Shown here piece by piece: positions 22,462 through 33,290 of a stretch of 64,000 bases of DNA. The translations under genes and the position numbers were made by a program. How positions within the stretch are numbered: position 1 is the stretch's first letter; each line of letters begins with the position of its first letter. The notes beneath the pieces are model-generated. The model was not told the DNA's origin. It was given only the letters and a program-made list of their open reading frames with translations, and did not search any database. The DNA lies in NCBI GenBank assembly GCA_032717465.1, contig CM064713.1, forward strand, positions 134,501 through 198,500, read 5' to 3'. The stretch is from Coenobita brevimanus. Taxonomy: Eukaryota > Arthropoda > Malacostraca > Decapoda > Coenobitidae.

Positions 22462-24298
22462 CTTTAATTTCTTTTCTGCTTCTTTGTGCTATGGGATGTA
22501 CTTCTGGACCCCTGTTTCAAAAAGTTCACAGAATTTTCTATATATAACATTTAAATCTTGTCCTCTAAGCTCTTATTCCCAATCTAAGAAGTATTCATTT
22601 AGGTCATGATAGTTGCCCTTTTTGTAGTAAAGGCTCTTTTTGTAACTTTCATTACTATTAACTATGTCATATGCAAGCCTGAAGTTGTAATTTAATACTG
22701 CATGGTTACTTTTGCTGAATGGAGGGTGATACATTATATTGTCAGTATCATTTTCTTGCCCAGTAAATATAAGATCTAGTACTGATGGTATGTCAAGTCC
22801 TCTTTTCTGGTGCTTTCTTTTACATGCTGTGTTAGGAAAAACTCCTGCACAAGTTCCAGGAGCTTTTGGTCCCAACAGCTTTCCTGGCTTTTTATATCTG
22901 GAGTATTCCAATTTATATTTGCATTGAAATCTCAAGTCAGTATAATTCTTTCAGATTTCTCCTCCATTCTGTATGTAGTAATGCTCTTAAACTTTGAATT
23001 GTTTTCTCTGCCAGGCCTTCATATTTGCCTTTTTCCCAAATGTTTGATTTGGGTGGCATGTATAAATCTGCCATAATTACTTCCCCTTCAGACGTACTAA
23101 TCTCTACTGCGATCAGTTCTACCTGTGAAGGTACATCTAGTTCTATTTCCTTTATTTGCAGATTTTCCATTGTTAATATTATAATTCCTCCTCCTTTTTT
23201 AAAATTCTTATCTCTTTTCCATATATTGTATTCCTCTAGGTTTAGTGTATCATTTGATATCCTTGGTGTTAATTTTGTTTCAGTTAGGCAAACAATATGT
23301 GGTTTCTTTTCTTTTATATAATCATTCATCTCTAGTAACTTAGATACCATTCCATCTACATTAGAGTACATCAACTTAATCATCTTGTTTACATACTTGT
23401 CATGACTTGGGTCTACTACCTTTCTACTTTTTATTCCCTCCTGTTGATGTACCACTTTCGTACCTGCAATACGATTACTTTGTAAAAATGTGTGTTCATC
23501 TCTTCCTCTGATCTTCCCTCATTCTTTGTTCTTGCATCCTTGCTTCTCTTTTAGTAATCCAAGTTCCTCTTGAGTTAGGCATCTTTTTATCCATACAATT
23601 TTGAAGTCCTCTTTTTCCATAAGTTTGTTTGCATTTTTCAGTATTTCCTCCACAATGTTTACACTCTGGAAGGTTACTTTCAAGGGCCTTGATTTATTTC
23701 TCTCACATTTCCCTAGCCTTTTGTGTTCCTCTATGTCTTTACTACAGTTTTCCTCTGACACTTCCTTCAATATGCTCATTACATTTGCCATCTCCTTTTG
23801 GTCTCTAGAAATCTTGTTTTTTATTTCTTCCTCCTCTATACCAGTGATTACTATGGATTTGTTGATGTCTGCTGAATCTTTGACCAATTCTGGATTGTTT
23901 TGGATTATTTCCTTCACTTCCTTTTTAATGCTCTTTTCTTCCACACTTGTTTCTAAGTCTTTCTTTACATTTCACCATTTCAGCATATGTGGTTTCCACA
24001 TTATTTTTGTAGCTTTGCACTGCTTCGTTTACCTGGGTTATCTTCTCAGTATCACTGCTATGAAATATCAGAGTGCTTGCCTGTCTTATGATCTCTGTAT
24101 CATTTCTGAACTCTTCCATAATACTCTCATGGTTGACAACAGTGCTTGCCATTTCACTAATCTTCCTTCTAAGTGTACCCACCTCAACTGATAATTCATC
24201 CATTGTTGTGTCTTTCTTATTAATCTCCTTTACTAAATTTTCATTTTTTCTTTTCTGCATGTGCAACTGCTTTTTAATTTCTTCTATTTCACTCTGAA

Positions 24299-24299
<1 letters not shown>
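22462..24299 (-). mobile_element. CR1-A1, 5' part: coiled-coil ORF1 and endonuclease
   Basis: The minus strand from 24266 to 23519 gives two overlapping frames rich in K, E and Q with heptad character (MDELSVEVGTLRRKISEMAS; later KEVSEENCSKDIEEHKRLGK and PLKVTFQSVNIVEEILKNAN). This is an ORF1-type coiled coil followed by an RRM-like part. From 23455 the endonuclease follows (IKLMYSNVDGMVSKLLEMND, CLTETKL, then MADLYMPP) to about 22940, with an SNHAVLNYN-like motif near 22710. It abuts the TG tail of CR1-B1 at 24300. Confidence 0.85.

Positions 24300-24330
<31 letters not shown>
24300..24330. repeat. (TG)n microsatellite at the CR1-B1 3' end
   Basis: About 15 TG units. On the minus strand they follow the CR1-B1 3' end (AACTGTGATATACAGGAAAT is the inner part on the plus strand), so they look like the LINE tail. 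Confidence 0.9.
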
Positions 24331-24332
<2 letters not shown>

Positions 24333-25209
24333 TTACCTAATTGTATTTACCTAACTGTGATATACAGGAAATGAGCTACGCTTGTGGGGTCCCATCCCCG
24401 TTTCTCAATAAGTCAAATTTAGCTTTAAACTCGTTTAAGTTTTTAGACTGTACGATCTCTTTGTCCAGGCTATTCCACAGGTCTATACACCTATAAGGAA
24501 AATTATATTTCTTAATATCCATCAAGCAGCTTGGCTTCTTCAGTTTCATTCCATGTCCTCCTGTTACTCTCTTATCCCATAAAAACAGATCTTCTTTGTC
24601 AATTTTATCTACTCCCACCATGGTCCTGAACACAGCAATCATGTCGCCTATCTTTCTCCTCTTTTCTAAGGAAGGCAAATCCAGCTTTTCCAGCCTCTCT
24701 CTGTACGACAGCTCTGCTAGACTGGGGATTATTTTGGTTATTGTTCTTTGTATTCTCTCAATCTTGTTTATATCTTTCTTTTTGTGTGGGGACCACATTA
24801 CTGGTGCATATTCTAACCTGGGGCAAATCTTGGCCACTATCAATTTTTCATCATCTCCTCATCCATATAATGAAAAGCTACTCTTATATTAGTCAGGAGT
24901 TTATACGTCTCTCTATGTGTTTTTCAGGTGACAAACTGTCTTGGACCAGCACTCCCAAATCTTTTTCTTCTCTGGCTTTTGTGATTGGTTCATTACCCAT
25001 CAAGTATTTCAATGATGGCCTCTTGGTACTTTTATCCATTTCTAATATTTTACATTTCTTTGCATTGAATTTCATTTCCCACATCCAGCTCCATTTGTGT
25101 ATCCTATCCAGATCCTCCTGCAGCATTTTACAATCCTCCTCAACCTCTACCTTCCTCAAGATCTTTGCATCATCAGCAAACAGACTTGCATAACTATTCA
25201 CTCCATCTA
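24331..25209 (-). mobile_element. CR1-B1, 3' half
   Basis: The minus strand reads MVDGVNSYASLFADDAKILR (catalytic FADD, near 25175), then LDRIHKWSWMWEMKFNAKKC and a KAREEKDLGVLVQDSLS block. A frame change leads to IVAKICPRLEYAPVMWSPHK, YRERLEKLDLPSLEKRRK and FPYRCIDLWNSLDKEIVQSK (to 24376). The 3' end near 24331-24370 has the repeated TTTACCTAATTG / TTTACCTAACTG motif that also ends CR1-A2 at 50110. Confidence 0.9.
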
Positions 25210-25216
25210 CCATATC

Positions 25217-25562
25217 TATCTATCTATCTATCTATCTATTGCCAGACGCCTCAATCCCGTTTGGGGTGGCCACAAACAAATCGCCTCCAAGTCGCCCTGT
25301 CCCCCGCCATTTCACTCCCCTGCTCCCAACTCACACCCCCCTCTCTCATATACCTCTCCACCCCATCTCTCCATCTCATCCTCGGCCTCCCCCTCCCTCT
25401 TTCCCCCTCCACCTCACTCACATACACTCTCTTCGTCAGTCTTTCACCCTCCATCCTCTCCACATGGCCAAACCACCTCAGTGTGTTCCTCATAACGCTT
25501 CCTATCACATCCACATCAACACCACAACGCTCCTTTATATCCTCATTCGTCAGCCTGTCTCT
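25217..25562 (-). mobile_element. 5'-truncated LINE-G inside CR1-B1
   Basis: A 346-bp LINE-G end in the same orientation as its host, flanked by CCATATC at 25210-25216 and 25563-25569. The first bases of the right copy are shared with LINE-G itself (microhomology). The 3' coding end is intact for 106 codons (RNTLRWFGHVERMEGERLTK, then RGRGRPRMRWRDG). The uninterrupted CR1-B text at 40695-40735 confirms the empty site. Confidence 0.95.
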
Positions 25563-25569
25563 CCATATC

Positions 25570-26868
25570 ATTTACGTAAATCAGGAACATTACTGGCGCC
25601 AACACCAAGCCCTGTGGGACTCCACTTGTTACTTCCCTCCATCCAGACATCTTATCCTTTATTACTGTCCTCATTTGTCTGTCCCTCAAAAAGTCTCTTG
25701 TCCATTCCTGGAGGTTCCCCTTCAGTCCTCCTATATGCTCTAGTTTCCACATTAGTCTCTTATGGGGTACCTTGTCGAAGGCCTTCTCCAAATCTAAATA
25801 CACACAGTCCACCCAACCATCACTTTCCTGTAGCACGTCAATCGCTCTTGAGTAAAAACTCATCAAGTTGGAAACACATGACCTTCCACTTCTAAATCCA
25901 AACTGACTATCAGCCAAAATATTCATCTCTTCCTGATATTTTATCCAAATCTCTTTCAGAATTCTTTTGCACAATTTTGCGAACATGCTGGTTAGGGACA
26001 CTGGTCTATAATTCAGGGGTTCTTCCTTGTTTCCTCCCATATAAATTGGTACCACATTTGCCCTCCTCCATTCGTGAGGCACTTTCCCCTCTCCCAGAAA
26101 GCACACAATTAAACTGTGAATCTTATCCGCCAGTTGTTCTCTGCATTCCTTCAGTACCCAATTAGAGATTCCATCTGGTCCTGGGGCTTTCCTGACATCT
26201 TGAGTTTCGAGTAATTTATATACTTCCTGTACTTCCACTTTTATATCTTTTATCACTACATTTCTAGTCACTCCTTCCCCTTCCACAAACTCCTTTTCAT
26301 TAGTGAAAACTGATTGGAAACATTCGTTCATTATTTCTGCTTGCATTGCCGCATCTTTGTAGACCTCTCCTTCGACTTTCAGTTTGGTGATTCCTTCCTT
26401 TTGTTTCAGTTTGCCATTGACAAATCTATAAAACAATTTGGGTTCATCCTTACATTTGTCTATTATACCTATTTCAAAATTCCTTTCTTCTTCTCTGCAT
26501 ATGCTTGTGTATTCATTTCTAGTTCTTTTATACTCTTCCTTTGTTCTGTTGTTACCTCTCTTTCTCCAATTGTTCCACGCCGTGTCTCTATTTTTTGCTG
26601 TCATACACCTTCTATTAAACCACTCATTTTTCCCGTTTTCTTTCCCCATTACTCTTGGCACAAATTTTTCTACTCCCGAATTATAGAGGCCTAGAAAAAT
26701 ATCCCACTTCCTCTGTATCTCTCTTGTTTCTCTGAATTTTCTCCAATCTGCATTTTCAAATAATTTTCTCAATCCTGTAAAGTTTGCTTTCCCAAACTTG
26801 TATCTTCCCTGCCTATAAAGCTCGTCTCTTGGCTCCACATTCCCTGTTATCATCTGGAACTCAATGAC
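25570..26868 (-). mobile_element. CR1-B1, RT with a long intact ORF
   Basis: A single minus-strand frame runs 450 codons (26895-25543) and carries the linker and reverse transcriptase. It includes NEWFNRRCMTAKNRDTAWNN, VRKAPGPDGISNWVLKE, GGNKEEPLNYRPVSLTS, FGFRSGRSCVSNLMSFYS, VYLDLEKAFDKVPHKRL and VTSGVPQGLVLAPVMFLIYV. The absence of stops over 1.3 kb suggests it is younger than CR1-A1. The endonuclease part is missing; the copy begins at about 26868, next to a type B SINE tail. Confidence 0.93.
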
Positions 26869-27020
26869 CACATGAGAGTGACCGGCCTCACTCATCCCTA
26901 AGTGGCATTACATGAGCAATAAACCCCAACCACTCCTTGGATATAAACCTTCACTGGCTCAGTTTGACTGAGCGCCTTAATTACCCACTAAACCACCAGG
27001 CACAATAATGTGGTTAAAAA
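26869..27020 (-). mobile_element. SINE-S type B 3' module, fragment
   Basis: The plus strand shows GAGAGTGACCGGCCTCACTC, the AGTGGCATTACATGAGCAAT block and AATTACCCACTAAACCACCA. This is the 3' module of type B SINEs (compare 36290-36425). The junction with CR1-B1 is near 26868. Confidence 0.8.
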
Positions 27021-27044
27021 TGCCAGGGAAAACTGTGCGGTCTG

Positions 27045-27985
27045 CATTAGTGGTAGGTGGTGGCAACCATCATCCACTCACTTGATGTAGTGCTCCCTAC
27101 TTCTTCCTTAGCCATTATTATTCTTTTTCTGTGCCTGCCCTCCTCTCTTCCTATTTTTCACCATCATCCACTCACTTGATGTAGTGCTGCCTACTTCTTC
27201 CTTAGTCTTTATCATTCTTTTTCTGTGTCTGTCCTCCTCTCTTCCTATTTCTCACCATCATCCACTCACTTGATGTAGTGCTGCCTACTTCTTCCTTAGC
27301 CTTTATCATTCTTTTTCTGTGTCTGTCCTCCTCTCTTCCTATTTCTCACCATCATCCACTCACTTGATGTAGTGCTGCCTACTTCTTCCTTAGCCTTTAT
27401 CATTCTTTTTCTGTGCCTGCCCTCCACTCTTCCTATTTCTCACCATCATCCACTCACTTGAAGTAGTGCTGCCTACTTCTTCCTTAGCCTTTATCATTCT
27501 TTTTCTTTTCCTTCCCTCCTCTCTTCCTATTTCTCACCATCATCCACTCACTTGATGTATGCTGCCTGCTTCTTCCTTAGCCTTTATCATTCTTTTTCTG
27601 TGTCTGCCCTTCTCTCTTCCTATTTCTCACCATCATCCACTCACTTGACGTAGTGCTGCCTACTTCTTTCTTAGCCTTTACCATTCTTTTTCTGTGCCTG
27701 CCCTCCTCTCTTCCTATTTCTCCCATCTTTCCTGTCACTTCTTACTGCTTTTCTTTCCTTTACAGGTGGCTTTGCATTGAGTGACAAGCCAAATGGTTTC
27801 CTGTACGCCAAGAAACCATTTACAACACTGGGTAGTAACCATATAACCAAACTATACATGCTCCCTACGTGTCAACAAGTGGCTTGGTGAAGGGTCAGTG
27901 CCCCTCCCCGTAAAACAACTAACTCAAAGTCAAATGGCCACCCCTTACAGGATTATTGTGTCTGGCAATAGACAGATAGATAGAT
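27045..27985 (+). mobile_element. SINE-S type A enlarged by an internal array
   Basis: It starts with the head GTGGTAGGTGGTGGCAACC and ends with the usual body, hairpin box, terminal box and a GACAGATAGATAGATA tail. Between them the head segment is repeated in tandem (27068-27720), making the copy about 940 bp instead of 370 bp. Just after the tail, 27986-28010 repeats ACAACTAACTCAAAGTCAAA from the SINE interior. Confidence 0.9.
27068..27720 (+). repeat. 93-bp tandem array, seven units
   Basis: Units start with CATCATCCACTCACTTGATG at about 27068, 27161, 27253, 27348, 27442, 27538 and 27631. Each runs through TGCTGCCTACTTCTTCCTTA and TTCTTTTTCTGTGCCTGCCC to TCTTCCTATTTCTCAC. Units differ by only a few bases, so the amplification is fairly recent. 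The last unit runs on into the rest of the SINE. Confidence 0.95.
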
Positions 27986-28150
27986 ATAAAACAACTAACT
28001 CAAAGTCAAAAAGTTTTCATGAAATGGGTTTCAATGATCTTAGTTACATAGTACCCTAGGTTAACACATTAACTGTGTAACTTGAAGGCGACAGTAAAGT
28101 AGCTCACATAAATAAAAGTACAGTATGGTATGCAGTAATACATTACGTAC

Positions 28151-28260
28151 GTGTGGTTCAGAAGGGAGACCATGATACCAAACACCATGTGGAACACACC
28201 AATGATAATAGAAATCTTCATCTTGTAGCTGTTTTGGAAAGCAATCTTGTTTACTGCTAT
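28151..28260 (-). CDS. Vha100: Vha100 exon H (third membrane segment)
   Basis: 110 nt: starts in frame after the acceptor ACAAACAG and ends with two bases (AC) of a split codon before GTACGT. With the first base of exon I the codon is Thr, which keeps the spacing to the family (NH-I-Y-F in mammals, NH-T-F-F here). The protein is IAVNKIAFQNSYKMKISIII followed by GVFHMVFGIMVSLLNH. It carries the conserved NSYKMK-SI and GV-HM-FG motifs and the third membrane segment. It is separated from exon I by the 17.8-kb intron that holds most of the nested LINEs. Confidence 0.95.
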
Positions 28261-28310
28261 CTGTTTGTGAACAACAAATGAAAGAAAAAAATTAAAATAT
28301 ATATAGTATA

Positions 28311-28313
<3 letters not shown>

Positions 28314-28347
<34 letters not shown>
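28314..28347. repeat. (AT)n microsatellite
   Basis: About 16 AT units. The MITE at 28346 is inserted at its edge. Confidence 0.9.
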
Positions 28348-28348
<1 letters not shown>

Positions 28349-28718
28349 CAAAAGCCCTGTAATCCGAACCGCAGGAGACCTAGGGTCTTTCGGATTATTG
28401 TTTTTTTCAGACTATTGTGAGGGACCTTTGAAAACATTAAAAATATGTACATGATCATTAAATAAACACTTATAATACTATGGTTTATTGTATTACTCAG
28501 GAAATGCATAGAAGAGTAGATGAACAGTTACAGGCAGGCACATCCAAGCCCAGGGCAAGTCCAAACCAGAAGAATCCTTAGATAAAGGCCATGAAAATTC
28601 AAAAAAAGCACAGAAAAATTTAAAACAAGCCCATAAAATTTTGAAAAATTTCACCTTAACAAATTTGGAGTATTGGGATTTTCGGATTATTGGTGGTCGG
28701 ATTGGAGGACTTTTACTG
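28346..28718. mobile_element. Tigger/mariner-type MITE (CAGTAAAAGTCC ends)
   Basis: The right end reads inward CAGTAAAAGTCCTCCAATCC and the left end TAGCAAAAGCCCTGTAATCC, with TA on both sides. The inner part repeats CGGATTATT-type text near both ends. It is 373 bp with no transposase, so non-autonomous. Confidence 0.8.
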
Positions 28719-29400
28719 TATTATACAAACAAAATTAAACATCATAATATTCAAAAAGTACAGTACACACATATCCTCTTAAGCCACTTCCACTGACTGG
28801 GGTCCTCACTGGGGGAAAAGTACTACGGAGAAAGGCATAGGAGGTGATGGTGATGACAAAACTTAAACTAAAATCTAACAGAGTATTAATCATTAGTAAA
28901 ATAATAACACAAAAGACCATCCACACTAACAGTGGACACCCATGATGTTCACCAGAAGTGGGGTACCTACAGTGTCAGCTTTGAAATATGGTAATGAAAC
29001 ATGCTTTCATGATCATTTTCAACACACTCTCAGTTATCATATTTCAACATCACAAGTGCCCATTAATCACGTGGACGGCATTTTGAAACTGAAATTTCAA
29101 AGAAATGAACATGTTGGGTCTCTCCTCCCTAGTATATGTAATAACTATTTGTCACCTCATAATCACAGTTTAATTCTTTGATATACAAAACACTGAGATT
29201 TCACTAGCAAAATCTACTACAAAATTGTTTTACTGTTTCTTCATTTTCTAAAAATGAAAGTTACACTATCAGTATCAAAGTATGTGCATTTCATTTCAGT
29301 ACATTTGCCTTCGCAAACACATAAGAGTACAGAACCAAATATTTTGGTGAACTTTGTATGCCCATTTATCCCTAGTCTGAACACACATATCCATACATAC
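28719..29400. other. Unassigned intron stretch
   Basis: AT-rich, with short ORFs only. It ends in an (ATC)n run near 29400 that belongs to the next SINE. Confidence 0.5.
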
Positions 29401-29402
29401 AT

Positions 29403-29486
29403 CATCATCATCATTACCATCATCCAATCCTACATTGCCCCATAAGGAGTGTAGGAGCCCGGGGCTAGGCAAGTTGGTCCTGACAT
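29403..29486 (-). mobile_element. SINE-S type B 3' module, left part
   Basis: An (ATC)n start, then CCAATCCTACATTGCCCCAT and GGAGCCCGGGGCTAGGCAAG. It is interrupted at TTAA by the piggyBac-like element and continues at 31978. Confidence 0.9.
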
Positions 29487-29490
29487 TTAA

Positions 29491-31973
29491 CCCTCTCATG
29501 CACAATAAGTTTCAGTAAGTTTTCCGGCACACGACTTTTTTTGCGAAGCTGCCCGGCCTGGCTGCCCGCGCACGGCAAATAACATGTATTCTCTCCTTAT
29601 TTTTGTCACCCAAACATCAATATACTGCCATGAAACCTATGTCATCTTATTCATCGATGTTTGTTCTAGCTGATAAGCACCACAAAAAAACAGGAAAACA
29701 TGACTAAAACAACATTAGGCGGCCGTGAATAAAATTTCGCTACATCACGTTCACTTCCCAACACCACCATTCGAGTGTTTTCCATCACACAGGAAAATGC
29801 TATTAGAAGTTCTGATAGAGAATTTCATCAGCTTTCCAAAGAGACAAATCCGGTGTTGATACGATTTGTAGTTTTCGAGAAAATAACCAAAAACTGAAAG
29901 CCATTTTTGAAAAAAAATCAAGGAGCTCTAATATGGAAATTTTCTCGCAGATGTTATGTTTTTATTGCATAATATTATGCAGAATTTCACCAGCTTTCTA
30001 ATGAGCACCTCATGGTTTCCATACGCCTCATAGTTCTCGAGAAAATGGCCAAAAACAACTGGGAACTCACGTCCGTTCGTCACTTTCGTGATGTGCGCAG
30101 AGCATATGCAATATTCCTGCCTACGTAACAACGAATTCTTATCATAGATATTACATTGTTATGTCGTGTACATACGTAGAATTTACTGCTCTTTATCATG
30201 GTTCTTATAGGAAATCGATACGTCCAATAGTTTTCGAGTAATTGGCCGACAAAAAGAGATTACTCCTTTGAGCGCTTTCGACTTTACCAAAAGTCTGTTC
30301 CCTCAACTTTTCCAACAGAAAATGCTCCCAGAGGCTTATATTCTGCAAATGAACATAAGTAGAATTTACTGCTCTTTATCATGGTTCTTACGGGAAATCG
30401 ATTCGTTCAATAGTTTTGGAGTAATTGGATGACAAACGTAGAATACTCTTCCTCACTCGCACGCGAGATAAAAAACACTCTTTCCCTACCTCACCCATGG
30501 CTACATATTTTCGCTCGTTACGTTTTATTATTTTCTTTTTTTACTCAAAGTATATACGTAAAATATCATAAGGTTTTTGATAGTGCTGTCAGAAACTCGA
30601 CATGGCCACTAGTCTTTTTGCTAGGTTCTGACTAAGAAGCTGAACTTTCTTCCATCTCATATGTGTGTATGTAAAAAAACATTATTTATTTGTGTAAAAA
30701 ATATTGAACTAAAGAAATAGGTCAATATACAGATCAACAAAATACGGATAACTCACTTCCTCCAGAGGTGTTGAGATGCTGGCAGTTGCTTGAAGATGAG
30801 GAGTTATGTAGTGTGTGAGCATGTGTGTGTGTGGGTGAGCGTGTGCGTGTGGGTGAGCGTGTGCGTGTGGGTGAGCGTGTGCCTGTGGGTGAGCGTGTGC
30901 CTGTGGGTGAGCGTGTGCATGTGGGTGAGCATGTGCATGTGGGTGAGTGTGTGTGTGCGCATGTGTGTGTGTGTGTGTGTGTGTGTCTGTGGCTGCGGCG
31001 TATTTTCTTCTCTCCTTGCGATACATTTGCCTAAAACACATGCGATCCACACAACAGATTTCTCCACGAACATTCGTTGCACAACATATGTATGTATATG
31101 TGGCTGTGGCATGTTTCTTGTCTCTGACACTTGTGTTTTGTTTTAGCTAAGTCAGTGAATGCATGAAATATTTCTCTGTGAACACTCACTGCAACTCAAT
31201 TGTACTGGCACACACCACACTCCTTCACGGACACCCGCAGCATGTTTGACGTATATTTCACACAATTCCATACGCATTTTCACTATCAGAATCACAATAA
31301 TTCCATCACTAAACACCTCTAATTCTTCCTTCCCAACTATAAAAAATGTACTTGATGTCTGCCCCATTCCACACTATGGTTCCATAATTTCACCAAGCCA
31401 GCCACAATATCTTTCACACAAAATACACTTTAGGCACTGGCTTCATTATATACGTACAGTATTTGTAATCACACCATGGGCCTTGGGGAGGGCGAGAGGC
31501 GAAACCCAGCAACAGTGAACACGCATGTCGGCTCATAAGCCTAACGCTTCATAACGGACACAATTCCTTTTCGTGACATATATCTATGTTCCATCGACAA
31601 TATCACATACAAATATGCTCACAAATAATGCATTATCACACTGAGTCCATAGGGGCTTCGGCTCGGGCAGGAGGGGGAGAATTAGTAGGAGTTTAAAAGG
31701 ACTGAAGACACAACGCAACCCACCGCCTGGCTGCTTGGAAGAGACTGATGTTTACCGCTAAGTGCTGGGCCCAGTGAGGCAGTTCAGTGTTGCCAATGCC
31801 TTACCGTTGGAAAATGCAGTAGTCGCTACAATGCGTCAAATTTGACGCGATTTTGCCAGAAACTTTTTTTTTTTGGCTATTTTTTTTTTGTGCTTAGAAA
31901 TGCGATTCAAGTGACTGATTATCTTGAAATCAATCCCCATGAAACGCGAATCGCATGACTGTGCCTGAGAGGG
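29491..31973. mobile_element. piggyBac-like element, TTAA target, 2.48 kb
   Basis: It is flanked by TTAA at 29487-29490 and 31974-31977. The ends are inverted: CCCTCTCATGCACA on the left and CCCTCTCAGGCACA reading in from the right. The unbroken SINE text at 36270-36310 shows the empty site. A TTAA duplication with CCC-starting ends is the mark of the piggyBac superfamily. No transposase ORF was found, so the copy is non-autonomous or a decayed derivative. It contains an 18-bp minisatellite, repeated statements such as GAATTTACTGCTCTTTATCA (near 30180 and 30362), and T-runs near 31867-31890. Confidence 0.88.
30822..30965. repeat. 18-bp minisatellite
   Basis: About seven units of GTGTGCGTGTGGGTGAGC with C/A/T changes at one position, followed by a (TG)n run to about 30987. 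The long low-complexity ORFs on both strands here (His-rich, Val-Cys-rich) are products of the repeat. Confidence 0.9.
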
Positions 31974-31977
31974 TTAA

Positions 31978-32093
31978 GATGAGAGTGACCAGCCTCAATC
32001 ATCCCTGAGTGGCATTACGTGAGCAATAAATCCCAACCATCCCTTGGATATAAACCTTCACTGGCTCAATCCGACTGGAGTGCCATAATTCCT
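31978..32093 (-). mobile_element. SINE-S type B 3' module, right part
   Basis: It continues 29403-29486: GATGAGAGTGACCAGCCTCA, the AGTGGCATTACGTGAGCAAT block and GATATAAACCTTCACTGGCT. It ends at about 32093 beside an AT-rich palindrome. Confidence 0.9.
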
Positions 32094-32098
32094 ATATA

Positions 32099-32102
32099 TA
32101 CA

Positions 32103-32144
<42 letters not shown>

Positions 32145-32149
32145 TGTAA
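32099..32149. repeat. (AT)n run flanked by a palindrome
   Basis: TACAGTACAT on the left and ATGTACTGTA on the right of about 17 AT units. The whole can fold into a long hairpin. Confidence 0.85.
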
Positions 32150-33220
32150 TTGGTAATGAATGGTGATGGATAGAATATCTCAAACCTGTTGTATGCTGAT
32201 GATGCAGTACAACTTGCAAATACCAGACAGGAACTTGGTAAACTAATGCGGAGTTTTGCTAATGTCTGTGCGCATCGTGCCTTGAGAGTAAATGCAGAAA
32301 AGAGTAGAGTGATGGTCATTGAGAGAGAAGCTGACTCCCAGTGTGATGTTACAGTGAATGGACAGAGATTGAAATGTGTGAGAGAGTTCAAATACCTGGG
32401 TACAGTGACAGAAAAGAGAGGAAAATGTGCAAAAGAAGTGGAATGTAGAGTGAAACAAGGAAGAAGAGTAGATGCTGTAATGAAGGCCTTGATAAGAAAC
32501 AGAGGCTTGAGTGTTGCAGCTGCACGAGGCTTACATGAAGGAGTGTTAGTGCCAACTTCAACATATGGATGTGAGACTATCGTGTGACGTGAAAATGAAA
32601 ATTCAGGAAAGCAGTGGAGATGGGACTGCTGAGGAATGTATGTGGAGTACAGAGTGTGGATAGGATATGAAATAATATGATTCGTGAAAGATGTGGAGTG
32701 AGGAAGTCTGTGGACACTAGAATCGAAGAGAGTATTCTGAGATGGTATGGTCAAGTGGAAAAAATAGATAACAACAGAGTGGTGTAAAAGGTATATCTGA
32801 GCGAATCTGAATGAGGAAGGAGGTGAGGTAGGCCAAGAAGAAGGTGGAGGGATATGGTGGATAAGAGTGTCAGGAAGAGAGGTTTGGAAGTCGGTAAGGC
32901 TAGGGAACTGACAGGAGATTGAGCTGCCTGGATGAATATTGTGAGGAGAAGTGCATGATCCGGGGTTTGGCACCCCTTTTTAATGTGACAGCTTCCAGAT
33001 TGACTCTATCGTATAAGTTTATGTGAAGCTACAGAATGTGGTGAATGTTTTTGGCCTATCAGATTCAGCCACGATTCTGGGGGCTTGAATGATAAGTGAA
33101 TGGAAACGTGGCCAATTGGACTGGGCAATTTTGGGCTGTCTGGACATTGCTACTCCTCACCCTACTCTAGGGTGGGAAAAGAGGATCAGATGATGACGAT
33201 GATGATGATGATGATGGTGA
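32150..33220 (+). mobile_element. RTE-like LINE (LINE-C) 3' part with GAT tail
   Basis: From 32189 a 132-codon frame gives MYADDAVQLANTRQELGKLM (catalytic YADD), ALRVNAEKSRVMVIEREADS, FKYLGTVTEKRGKCAKEVEC and LHEGVLVPTSTYGCETIV. The C-terminal part continues in broken frames: RCGVRKSVDTRIEESILRWY near 32700, then a RPRRRWRDMV-type block near 32830. The 3' end is a (GATGAT)n tail at about 33187-33218. It is 5'-truncated and dead, and distinct from LINE-G and LINE-Z. Confidence 0.85.
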
Positions 33221-33227
33221 CATACAG

Positions 33228-33258
<31 letters not shown>

Positions 33259-33290
33259 ATTCTTTATAAACAAAAATTACCATAACTGAC

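Noticed and set aside
27068..27720. CRISPR-like array of regular units
   Set aside because: The repeats are contiguous, derive from a SINE head and have no unique spacers. The DNA is eukaryotic.
30709..31146. Long His-rich and Val/Cys-rich ORFs on both strands
   Set aside because: They are translations of the 18-bp and TG repeats and have no other support.
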